From: Bacillota bacterium
Lineage (GTDB): Bacteria > Bacillota > Desulfotomaculia > Desulfotomaculales > JAJYZD01
Assembly: GCA_021800315.1 (NCBI GenBank)
Contig: JAJYZD010000224.1
Location: 1-6,110 of the forward strand
Length of the DNA: 6,110 bases
Reading direction: 5' to 3'
In this document: piece after piece, positions 1-5,590 of the stretch
How positions within the stretch are numbered: position 1 is the stretch's first letter
How the letters are laid out: the number at the start of each line of letters is the position of its first letter
Made by a program: the position numbers and the translations under genes
The notes under the pieces: generated by a model
The model's database searches: none
What the model was told of the DNA's origin: nothing
Seen by the model: only the letters and a program-made list of their open reading frames with translations

Positions 1-146
1 GTACCGAGGCTGTCGGGGCCCCGGTCGATGTAATCCCCCAAAAGAACCAGCTTGTCCCGGCCGGGCGTATAGCGGGCGGCGGTAAGGACGTCCCGCAAAA
101 GGGCGGTTTCACCGTGGACGTCGCCGATAGCGAGAATGCGTGCCAA
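1..146 (-). CDS. Metallophosphoesterase, PPP (serine/threonine phosphatase-like) family, N-terminal part
   Basis: Only the first 48 codons lie in the window; the gene runs off the left edge on the minus strand. The translation starts with ARILAIGDVHGE and continues to LVLLGDYIDRGPDS at about residues 33-46. These are the GDxHG and GDxxDRG metal-binding motifs of calcineurin-like phosphoesterases, in the spacing of the PPP group (bacterial Ser/Thr phosphatases and ApaH-like enzymes). Such enzymes hydrolyse phosphoesters with a two-metal centre in the cytoplasm; the substrate (phosphoprotein or dinucleotide polyphosphate) cannot be told from this part. I chose the TTG at 146-144 because GGGGAG ends five bases upstream on the minus strand and the conserved beta-strand begins at once. 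The only nearby ATG (161-159) is out of frame. The family call is firm, the exact substrate is open. Confidence 0.9.
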   Translation of the reverse strand, partial: MARILAIGDVHGETALLRDVLTAARYTPGRDKLVLLGDYIDRGPDSLG

Positions 147-182
147 TAGTTCTCCCCATTTCCTGAAAATCCAGAGCCGGGA

Positions 183-198
183 CCGGGCATATGCCCGG
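183..198. promoter_or_regulatory. Perfect 16-bp palindrome, possible operator
   Basis: Positions 183-198 read CCGGGCATATGCCCGG, identical on both strands. The site lies about 10-25 bases downstream of the predicted start of the minus-strand transcript and 37 bases before the metallophosphoesterase start codon. That position would suit a repressor operator, or an RNA hairpin in the leader. No T-run follows on either strand, so it is not an intrinsic terminator. Confidence 0.4.
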
Positions 199-213
199 CA
201 AGCCGTCCCTGCC

Positions 214-242
214 GGTATATCACAACGGCGGTCCTGAATCAA
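214..242 (-). promoter_or_regulatory. Promoter for the metallophosphoesterase
   Basis: Read on the minus strand, TTGATT (242-237) and TATACC (219-214) are separated by 17 bp. A TG dinucleotide one base before the -10 makes it an extended -10. Transcription would start near 207 and leave a leader of about 60 nt before the TTG start. The prediction rests on sequence match alone. Confidence 0.5.
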
Positions 243-387
243 GGGTCTGCCCGGCCACCCAGCCCTGACGAATGAAATCCCAGTAGGGCAGTCCGGAACG
301 GTTCCGAGGAGGAGCCGGGTGGCATGAAAAGCCTGGCTATAAGAGTTCGTGGAGTTCGTGCTTTCCCGGGAAGGGCGAAAGAAGCGC
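243..387. other. Non-coding stretch upstream of the 388 promoter
   Basis: I see no supported gene here. It holds a short dyad at 294-306 (CGGAAC-G-GTTCCG) and a 9-bp tandem duplication, GAGTTCGTG, at 343-351 and 352-360. A 29-codon ORF could start at ATG 324 behind GAGGAGGAG, but it runs through the downstream promoter and resembles nothing I recognise. On the minus strand, a frame of under 40 codons ending at 220 contains a protein-like stretch (GLPYWDFIRQGW) that I cannot assign. Confidence 0.4.
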
Positions 388-416
388 TTGACCCCGGTGG
401 AGTATTCCGGTAAAAT
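388..416 (+). promoter_or_regulatory. SigA-type promoter
   Basis: TTGACC (388-393) and TAAAAT (411-416) are 17 bp apart, each one base off consensus. Transcription would start near 423 and run into the broken membrane-protein gene and then the 66-residue ORF. The promoter looks undamaged although the first gene behind it is not. Confidence 0.7.
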
Positions 417-487
417 AAGCGGAATCCGGCCGCATCCGCGGTCCCGGTTTCCGAGGGGAAGAACGATGGGGAAAGGGATAGCGGAGA

Positions 488-824
488 TTGTTCAACTGGT
501 ACGTCATGGGGACCAGTTTCCTGGGTGCGTTTGTAGAATTCATGGAAGAGTTCCCTCTCGGGAGCCTTTGCGGCGGTGGCGGTCCTGGCGGTCCTGACCG
601 TGGCGGTGGCCGCGGCCGGCCTGCTGTTGCGCAAGCCGTTCGCCAGGGTGCCGGAAAACCTGATGAAGTTTGTGGTGGGGGTCATGCTGACCAGTTTCGG
701 CGCTTTCTGGGTCGGGGAGAGTTTCAACTTGGCCTGGCCGGGTGCGGACCTGACCCTTTTCTACCTGCCTGTCAGCCTGGCCCTCTTTTCCTGGGCCGTG
801 GCGGCATGGTGCAAGGTTGCCTGA
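488..824 (+). pseudogene. Broken multi-pass membrane protein gene (COG4280-like), internal deletion and frameshift
   Basis: Two pieces of one membrane-protein family appear in different frames. The N-terminal piece (from TTG 488, or ATG 506) reads MGTSFLGAFVEFME, the first transmembrane helix. The C-terminal piece, in another frame from about 543 to the TGA at 822-824, reads SGAFAAVAVLAVL, then KPFARVPENLMKFVVGVML, then SFGAFWVGESFNLAWPGADL, and ends in a last hydrophobic helix. From memory this matches the start and end of uncharacterised membrane proteins of the COG4280 type, which are about 240-280 residues long. Here roughly half of that, the middle helices, is missing. The N-terminal frame runs on after the junction into Gly/Arg-rich sequence typical of the wrong frame. 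No single frame spans both pieces: the C-terminal frame is closed by TAG at 534-536. I judge it non-functional. A shortened protein from GTG 576 is conceivable but has no good ribosome site. Confidence 0.7.
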
Positions 825-858
825 AGAAGGCCGACCAATCACGTGTGGAGGTGGGCTG

Positions 859-1059
859 ATGCGTGCCTTGAAGGTGGCACTGGGTTTGGTGATGGACGAC
901 GTCCGCCTGGTGGGTGTTTTGGCCTCGTTTCTCTTGATTGCCTTTATCCTGCACGAGTCCGGGCGGCCTTTGCTTTCGGCCCTGGCTATCTGGGTGGGGC
1001 TCATGGTTGCCCTGGCGGTGTCGGTGAACCACCAACTGCGGCTCAAGCTCAGAAAATAG
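859..1059 (+). CDS. Small two-helix membrane protein, 66 residues, function unknown
   Basis: The protein begins MRALKVALGLVMDDVRL. It has two hydrophobic segments, about residues 17-31 (LVGVLASFLLIAFIL) and 38-56 (LLSALAIWVGLMVALAVSV), joined by a short polar turn (HESGRP), and ends in a basic tail (RLKLRK). The ATG at 859 is favoured over a TTG at 817 in the same frame because GGAGGTG (847-853) sits five bases before it. I do not recognise a named family. It lies 34 bases after the broken membrane-protein gene and shares its promoter, so it was probably a partner or accessory of that protein. It shows no sign of decay itself: good start, open frame, biased GC-rich codons. Confidence 0.7.
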   Translation: MRALKVALGLVMDDVRLVGVLASFLLIAFILHESGRPLLSALAIWVGLMVALAVSVNHQLRLKLRK

Positions 1060-1076
1060 GTTGGGGCCGTGACCCG

Positions 1077-1105
1077 TTGACCGGCGTATCATCCCGTGCT
1101 ATACT
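1077..1105 (+). promoter_or_regulatory. Extended -10 promoter of the fluoride riboswitch transcript
   Basis: TTGACC (1077-1082) and TATACT (1100-1105) are 17 bp apart, with TG at 1097-1098 one base before the -10. The predicted start near 1111-1113 places the riboswitch aptamer at the very 5' end of the RNA, as expected for a transcriptional switch. Confidence 0.8.
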
Positions 1106-1115
1106 GCCGTTAAAA

Positions 1116-1167
1116 GGGCGATGGGGTTCGCCTTTGAGCACCGCGGTTGCGGTTGATGACCCCTACC
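1116..1167 (+). ncRNA. Fluoride riboswitch aptamer (crcB motif)
   Basis: The RNA carries the hallmarks of the crcB motif. Stem P1 pairs GGCGA (1117-1121) with TCGCC (1128-1132), enclosing the conserved GATGG...TTCGCC. Stem P3 pairs ACCGC (1140-1144) with GCGGT (1149-1153) around a GGTT loop. Next comes the conserved TGATGAC (1154-1160) and CCCCTACC. The long-range pseudoknot pairs GGGGT (1123-1127) with ACCCC (1159-1163). In the well-studied Thermotoga aptamer the same positions are GGUGU and ACACC, so the pairing is kept by a compensating change. Known members bind fluoride through magnesium ions and turn genes on. Here the gene controlled is a dynamin-like GTPase. Identification is by eye from recalled consensus; a covariance-model search would settle it. 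Confidence 0.92.
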
Positions 1168-1189
1168 AACTGGTGGTAGGGGCATTTTT
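1160..1189 (+). terminator. Riboswitch-controlled intrinsic terminator
   Basis: A perfect 9-bp stem, CCCCTACCA (1160-1168) with TGGTAGGGG (1174-1182), closes a 5-base loop and is followed by CA and five Ts (1185-1189). Its 5' arm is the 3' strand of the aptamer pseudoknot, so aptamer and terminator exclude each other. Fluoride binding is therefore predicted to allow read-through into the gene at 1219. Confidence 0.9.
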
Positions 1190-1218
1190 GTGCCCCGGGA
1201 AGAAAGGGGAGCGGTAAC

Positions 1219-3024
1219 TTGGCGGCTGACTACAAAGAGGCGAAAGAAGTGGTTCTGCAATGCGCCAGGGACCTTCTGGACAGCCCTGCGGTCAGGGAAA
1301 ACCGGTTCGCGCGCGACCTCATCAATACCGGCGCGGCCAGGCTGGAGGGGGAGTCCTTCACCCTGGTCATTCTGGGCGAGTTCAAGCGGGGCAAGTCCAC
1401 CCTGGTCAACGCCCTTTTGGGGGCGGCGCTGATGCCGTCGGCCCTGGTTCCGCTCACGGCCATACCGACCCTGGTCCGGTACGGGGAAAAGGCCGCCGCC
1501 CGGGTGTTGTTTGAGAACGGCAACACGGTTCCGATAGCGGTTAACGAAGTGGAACGGTATGTGGCCGAAAAGCACAATCCGGCCAACGTCAAGAACGTGC
1601 GCGAGGTTACAGTCGAATTTCCCGCCGCCCGCCTGAAAGAGGGGATGGTGCTGGTCGATACCCCCGGGGTGGGTTCGGCTTACCAGCACAACACGGACTC
1701 AGCTTACGGTTACCTGCCCTACGCCGATTCGGCGGTGTTCCTGATCTCGGTCGACGCCCCGCTGTCCCGGGTGGAACTGGAGTACCTGCGCGATATCCAG
1801 GGGCACGTAAAGAAGATCTTCTTTATCCTCAACAAGACCGACCTGGTGGATCCGGGAGAGATCGGCGAGGTGCTGGAGTTTACCCGCAAGATTCTGGCGC
1901 AAACCCTGGGGGAAGACGACGTCTATCTCCTGCCCGTCTCGGCCAAAACGGCCCTGACCGCCAAAGTGCGCAACGACCGGGAACTGTTGCGGCAAAGCTC
2001 GCTGGACGTACTGGAACACGATCTCGACTCTTTCGTCCAGGCATCCAAGGGCGCCCTGGTCCTCAGCGCCGCCGCCAACCGGCTTCTTAAGGTGGTCGCC
2101 GACGGTGAGACGGCCGAAAATCTTTGGCGCCGGGCCATGGACGATACGACGGAGGGCCTGAACGGCAAGGTAGCCCGCTTCGACAAGGCCCTGGCCGAAC
2201 TGGACCAGGAAAGGGAGGACAGTATCTATCTTCTCTACCGCGAGGTCGACCGGCTGGCGGCCCGCATCGCGGAGAGGATGGCGGACTACCGCCGGGAGGC
2301 CCTGCCGGTTTTGTCCGCCCGCCTGCGGGACTACGCCAGGGACTCGCTGTCCGGCCAATCGGCCAGGGAGGCCGCCGCCACCCTGCACAAGTATGTGATC
2401 AACCTGGTGCTGACGGCCCTGGAGAAGAAGAAGGAAGAGGAGTGGGAGGCGATCCATGGTGACCTGGGCGGCCTGGCCGACCGCTTCTTCGACCGGATCG
2501 AGAGCATCGTGGACCGCCTGTTGCGGGCGGCGGCCGACATTTTCGACCTGGATGTCGTCAGCGCGGACCGGAAGGACTACGTGCTCGGGGACCGGCGGAT
2601 CTTCTACCACTTTCACGAGCATCCCACCTTCATCCCCCAACTGACCGACCTGGCTCTCTTTGGCGTGATACCCGCGGCCCTGGCCCGCGGCCACATCGTC
2701 AAAAAGGCGGAAGACAAGCTGGACGAACTCCTGGACCGCAACTGCGGCCGGGTGCGCTTCAACCTGGCCGAGAAGGTCAGGGAAAGCGTGCGGAAGATGG
2801 CGGGCGACCTGCGCCTGCGGGCCGACGCCCTGGGCCGGGGTCTGAAGCTGGCCTTGGAGGACGCCCGCCGAGAGCGCGGTCGCGACGAAGCCGGACGGGC
2901 GGAGGCCCTGGCCGCTCGGGAGCGCGAGGCAGCGAGGCTGGCCCGGGCCAGGCATACGCTCTCCACCGTGCTGGGGCAGTGGGAGAGCCGCCTCGGGAGC
3001 GGCGGGAAGGATGCCGCCGGTTAG
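1219..3024 (+). CDS. Dynamin-like GTPase, fluoride-riboswitch controlled
   Basis: This 601-residue protein has a dynamin-family GTPase domain (about residues 45-250): P-loop GEFKRGKST at 53-61, G2 threonine in PLTAIPT at 78-84, G3 DTPG at 147-150, G4 NKTD at 205-208 and G5 SAK at 241-243. Long charged helices follow (290-430), then a hydrophobic patch, LALFGVIPAALAR (478-490), placed like the membrane-inserting paddle of bacterial dynamins. A further helical region (495-590) is very rich in Arg, Ala and Glu. Relatives bind GTP, assemble on membranes and remodel or protect them; no signal peptide is seen, so it should be cytoplasmic and membrane-associated. The start is TTG 1219 behind GGGGAG (1206-1211). 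No partner dynamin gene is present here. gltX downstream has its own promoter, so this gene may be the switch's only target. The family is clear, the cellular role is not. Confidence 0.9.
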   Translation: MAADYKEAKEVVLQCARDLLDSPAVRENRFARDLINTGAARLEGESFTLVILGEFKRGKSTLVNALLGAALMPSALVPLTAIPTLVRYGEKAAARVLFENGNTVPIAVNEVERYVAEKHNPANVKNVREVTVEFPAARLKEGMVLVDTPGVGSAYQHNTDSAYGYLPYADSAVFLISVDAPLSRVELEYLRDIQGHVKKIFFILNKTDLVDPGEIGEVLEFTRKILAQTLGEDDVYLLPVSAKTALTAKVRNDRELLRQSSLDVLEHDLDSFVQASKGALVLSAAANRLLKVVADGETAENLWRRAMDDTTEGLNGKVARFDKALAELDQEREDSIYLLYREVDRLAARIAERMADYRREALPVLSARLRDYARDSLSGQSAREAAATLHKYVINLVLTALEKKKEEEWEAIHGDLGGLADRFFDRIESIVDRLLRAAADIFDLDVVSADRKDYVLGDRRIFYHFHEHPTFIPQLTDLALFGVIPAALARGHIVKKAEDKLDELLDRNCGRVRFNLAEKVRESVRKMAGDLRLRADALGRGLKLALEDARRERGRDEAGRAEALAAREREAARLARARHTLSTVLGQWESRLGSGGKDAAG

Positions 3025-3033
3025 GGGCGGCCC

Positions 3034-3062
3034 TTTACAGCCCGCGCCTGGGGAAATATAAT
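3034..3062 (+). promoter_or_regulatory. Promoter of gltX
   Basis: TTTACA (3034-3039) and a perfect TATAAT (3057-3062) are separated by 17 bp in the 76-base gap between the dynamin-like gene and gltX. The start would fall near 3069. It lets gltX be expressed even when the fluoride switch is off. Confidence 0.8.
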
Positions 3063-3100
3063 GGGAGACGGATATTTGGGCGCACAAAGGAGCAAGTACC

Positions 3101-4558
3101 ATGTCTTCCATCAGGGTTAGATTCGCCCCCAGTCCCACCGGCAGCCTGCACATCGGCGGAGCCCGCACGGCCCTTTTCAACTGGCTGTTCGCGCGTAAAT
3201 ACGGCGGTTCCTTCGTTCTGCGGCTGGAGGATACCGATCTGGACCGCAACCTGGCGGACGCGGAGAAACACATTCTGGAGGGCCTGGCCTGGCTGGGCCT
3301 GGACTGGGACGAGGGACCGGACAAAGGGGGGCCGCACGCTCCCTACAAGCAGTCCGGGCGGCTGGACCTGTATCGGGAAGAAGCCGGCCGCCTGCTCGGG
3401 ATGGGCCTGGCCTACCCCTGCTACTGCCAGCCGGACGAACTGGCCCGGGACCGGAAGCTCGCCCAGGCGGAGGGGAGACCGCCGCTGTACTGTGGCCGCT
3501 GCCGCGATCTCGACGAAAAGGCGCGCTCCGAAAAGGAGGCCCGGGGCCTCAAACCCGCCCTGCGCCTGCTGGTTCCACCCGGCCAGACCGTCGTGGACGA
3601 CCTGATCCGGGGGCCTGTGGTTTTCCTGCACGAAACCATCGACGATTTCATCATCGTCAAGTCCAACGGGGTACCTACCTACCACCTGGCCTGCGTGGTG
3701 GACGACCACCATATGCGCATAAGCCACGTCATCCGGGCCGAGGAGCACCTGTCCAACACCCCCAAGCAGCTGATGCTTTACCGGGCGCTTTCGTGGGAGC
3801 CGCCGGCCTTCATGCACGTCTCCATGATTCTGGCCCCGGACCGGGCCAAGCTGTCCAAGCGGCACGGCGCCACCGGGGTGGAGGAGTTCCGGACGCAAGG
3901 TTTTCTGTCCGAGGCCCTGCTCAACTACCTGGCCCTTTTGGGCTGGTCACCCGGTGACGAACGGGAGGTCTTCAGCCGGGAGGAACTGGTGGCCGCCTTC
4001 ACGCCCGGGAGCATAACGAAACACGCGGCCGTATACGACCTGCAGAAGCTGACCTGGTTGTGCGCCCAGTACCTGCGCACCCTGCCGCTGGACGAGGTGG
4101 TGGAACGCGCCCTGCCTTTCCTGACCGGAGCCGGCCTGGTGCCGGCGGACCCCGGACCGGAGGAAATGGTCTATATATCGCGGGTGGTGGACCTGGTGCG
4201 AACCAGGGTACACACCCTGGTGGAACTGGCCGGAGCCGCCGATTACTTCTTCCGGGACGAGTTTTCCTATGAGGAAAAGGGGGTCCGCAAGTACTTCCAA
4301 AAACCCGGGGCGGCCGAACTGTTGCGCCAGGGGCGCGAGGCCCTGGCCGCCGCGCAACCCTTCGACGTGGCCGGCACGGAAGAGGCCTACCGGAAGCTGA
4401 TAGCGGAACTGAACATTTCCGGGGGGGCACTCATCCATCCCACCCGGCTGGCCCTAACCGGCCGTACAATGGGCCCGGGCCTCTTCGACATCGTGGCGGC
4501 CCTGGGGCGGGAAAGGTGCCTGGCGCGTTTGGGCCGGGCGGCCCAAGGAGCGGAGTAG
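3101..4558 (+). CDS. gltX: Glutamyl-tRNA synthetase
   Basis: The 485-residue protein is a full-length class I GluRS, which activates glutamate with ATP and attaches it to tRNA in the cytoplasm. The ATP-binding HIGH-type signature is HIGG at 17-20 inside FAPSPTGSLHIGG. The second signature, KLSKR, is at 250-254. LRLEDTD (40-46) and the TYHLACVVDDHHM stretch (193-205) form the active site. A zinc knuckle is suggested by C107, C109, C131 and C134. The C-terminal half is the helical anticodon-binding domain. ATG 3101 follows AAAGGAG (3086-3092) by eight bases. Whether it is discriminating or also charges tRNA-Gln cannot be read directly. Most Firmicutes use the non-discriminating kind with the GatCAB amidotransferase, and the tRNA genes downstream fit that. 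Confidence 0.97.
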   Translation: MSSIRVRFAPSPTGSLHIGGARTALFNWLFARKYGGSFVLRLEDTDLDRNLADAEKHILEGLAWLGLDWDEGPDKGGPHAPYKQSGRLDLYREEAGRLLGMGLAYPCYCQPDELARDRKLAQAEGRPPLYCGRCRDLDEKARSEKEARGLKPALRLLVPPGQTVVDDLIRGPVVFLHETIDDFIIVKSNGVPTYHLACVVDDHHMRISHVIRAEEHLSNTPKQLMLYRALSWEPPAFMHVSMILAPDRAKLSKRHGATGVEEFRTQGFLSEALLNYLALLGWSPGDEREVFSREELVAAFTPGSITKHAAVYDLQKLTWLCAQYLRTLPLDEVVERALPFLTGAGLVPADPGPEEMVYISRVVDLVRTRVHTLVELAGAADYFFRDEFSYEEKGVRKYFQKPGAAELLRQGREALAAAQPFDVAGTEEAYRKLIAELNISGGALIHPTRLALTGRTMGPGLFDIVAALGRERCLARLGRAAQGAE

Positions 4559-4562
4559 GACC

Positions 4563-5285
4563 ATGTACAGAGACGGCGGCCTGAGAAGGCTCCGGTGGCT
4601 GGTGTTAGCGATGGCGCTGCTGGCGGGGTTCGCCCTGCCGGCCTGGGGAGACGCGCCGCAGATGGTCCGGTTCGTCATCGGGTCTTCATCGTACAGCGTC
4701 GACGGCGTGGCCCGGCCGATGGACGCGCCCGCCGTAATCATCGGCGGGCGGGCCTACGTGCCGCTCAGGTATGTCGGCGACGCGCTTGGTCTACTCGTGG
4801 GCTGGGATCCGGCAACCCGGGCTGTTACCCTCGGCGCTTCCCCGAAGCCGGATCAACCGGCCGGTACGGTGATCAGCGGCCGGGTGCAGCCGTATGCGCC
4901 GGGAGACATATCCGGCGTCGACATGCCGGTGAATGTGGAAATCTCCGGGCCGGGCGGGGCCACGGCGCAGGTCCGGGCCATTCTCGACACCGGTGCGTCC
5001 ATGTCCCTGTTTCCGGAGGATGTCCTGCGCTCGCTGGGTTACCAGCCGGTGTCCGGCTACGAACAAGGGCAGGCTACGCCGGCCATCGGCGGCCCGGTGG
5101 CCTTCACACTCTACCGGATCAACTATCCCCTGGTTCGGCAGGGGGAGGCGTGGGTTCCCCTGGGCCAGGGGCAGGTCTACGCGGGAGGCGTGGCGGGGGC
5201 CAACGAGTCGCTGATCGGGGACGACATCCTATCGCGGGACGATCTCACCCTGAAGGACGGCACCTGGACCCTGACGGTGCCGTAG
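4563..5285 (+). CDS. Secreted copper-amine-oxidase-like N-domain / retropepsin-like aspartic protease fusion
   Basis: The 240-residue protein starts with a signal peptide: basic RRLRW, a hydrophobic core at 12-25, and probable cleavage after AWG at 29. Residues about 35-90 match the copper amine oxidase N-terminal-like domain (VRFVIGSSSYSVDGV... RAYVPLRYVGDALG... VGWDPATRAVTL), a cell-surface module common in Clostridia and not itself an oxidase. A Pro-rich linker (92-114) leads to a retropepsin-like domain: catalytic AILDTGASMSLF at 139-150 and the distal LIGDDIL at 217-223. Such single-lobe proteases work as dimers, which here would act outside the membrane; the substrate is unknown. ATG 4563 lies four bases after the gltX stop, with GGAG in the end of gltX serving as ribosome site, so the two genes are probably cotranscribed and coupled. 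Both domain calls rest on motifs. Confidence 0.85.
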   Translation: MYRDGGLRRLRWLVLAMALLAGFALPAWGDAPQMVRFVIGSSSYSVDGVARPMDAPAVIIGGRAYVPLRYVGDALGLLVGWDPATRAVTLGASPKPDQPAGTVISGRVQPYAPGDISGVDMPVNVEISGPGGATAQVRAILDTGASMSLFPEDVLRSLGYQPVSGYEQGQATPAIGGPVAFTLYRINYPLVRQGEAWVPLGQGQVYAGGVAGANESLIGDDILSRDDLTLKDGTWTLTVP

Positions 5286-5347
5286 CGGGACTTCGTGCCG
5301 GGCGCCGGGGGGGGGCCGGATTTTCCAAGCCGGAGGCCCGGCAGACC
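5286..5347. other. Gap between the protease gene and the tRNA promoter
   Basis: This short GC-rich gap contains a run of nine Gs (5307-5315) and a weak dyad, GGGCC (5313-5317) with GGCCC (5335-5339). No T-run follows, so I do not call a terminator for the gltX operon. Transcripts may read through into the tRNA genes. Confidence 0.5.
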
Positions 5348-5376
5348 TTGCGCAGGCGCGCCGCCCATGGTATAAT
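5348..5376 (+). promoter_or_regulatory. Promoter of the tRNA operon
   Basis: TTGCGC (5348-5353) and a perfect TATAAT (5371-5376) are 17 bp apart, with TG at 5368-5369 giving an extended -10. The start would lie near 5383, only a few bases before the mature tRNA-Gln 5' end at 5386. Confidence 0.8.
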
Positions 5377-5385
5377 GGAAACCGT

Positions 5386-5459
5386 TGCGGGATGGTGTAA
5401 CGGTAGCACATGCGGCTCTGGACCGTAGTGTCTAGGTTCGAATCCTAGTCCCGCAGCCA
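5386..5459 (+). tRNA. tRNA-Gln (anticodon CUG)
   Basis: A complete cloverleaf folds by hand. The acceptor stem TGCGGGA (5386-5392) pairs with TCCCGCA (5449-5455), giving the U1-A72 pair typical of tRNA-Gln. The D arm carries GTGT/GCAC. The anticodon arm TGCGG-CTCTGGA-CCGTA has anticodon CTG, and the T arm is CTAGG-TTCGAAT-CCTAG. Discriminator G and an encoded CCA (5457-5459) finish it. It reads CAG codons. Confidence 0.96.
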
Positions 5460-5460
5460 T

Positions 5461-5536
5461 GGCCCTATCGTCTAGTGGCCCAGGACGCTGCCCTCTCAAG
5501 GCAGAAACACGGGTTCGAGTCCCGTTAGGGCTGCCA
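5461..5536 (+). tRNA. tRNA-Glu (anticodon CUC)
   Basis: The acceptor GGCCCTA (5461-5467) pairs with TAGGGCT (5526-5532), including a G1-U72 wobble. The anticodon arm CTGCC-CTCTCAA-GGCAG has anticodon CTC, the T arm is ACGGG-TTCGAGT-CCCGT, and a discriminator G and encoded CCA (5534-5536) follow. It reads GAG codons. Only one base separates it from tRNA-Gln, so both are cut from one precursor. Confidence 0.96.
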
Positions 5537-5546
5537 CGAAAAACGC

Positions 5547-5569
5547 CCCGCCTAAAAGGCGGGCTTTTT
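5547..5569 (+). terminator. Intrinsic terminator of the tRNA operon, bidirectional
   Basis: CCCGCC (5547-5552) pairs with GGCGGG (5558-5563) around TAAAA, followed by C and five Ts (5565-5569). On the minus strand the same stem is followed by GCG and five Ts (5543-5539), so it can also stop transcripts coming from the protease fragment on that strand. Confidence 0.88.
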
Positions 5570-5590
5570 GTTTCCCGGCACAGACTGCGG

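Noticed and set aside
324..413. Possible 29-residue leader peptide behind GAGGAGGAG
   Set aside because: It ends inside the -10 box of the 388-416 promoter and has no attenuator-like codon runs or hairpin; the match to a ribosome site may be chance.
239..727. Minus-strand open frame of 162 codons
   Set aside because: No recognisable domain or ribosome site, and it lies opposite the membrane-protein fragment, whose hydrophobic helices are clearly encoded on the plus strand.
488..824. Programmed frameshift joining the two membrane-protein pieces
   Set aside because: No slippery heptamer or stimulatory structure was seen at the join, and a frameshift would not restore the missing middle helices.
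1193..1209. Second hairpin (CCCC with GGGG) hiding the ribosome site of the GTPase gene
   Set aside because: Only four GC pairs around a 9-base loop; the overlapping terminator already explains control.
1699..3324. Long minus-strand open frame of 541 codons opposite the dynamin-like and gltX genes
   Set aside because: It is a mirror of GC-rich codon bias on the plus strand. Its translation is rich in Gln, Gly, Pro and Val without recognisable domains, and the plus-strand genes have clear motifs.
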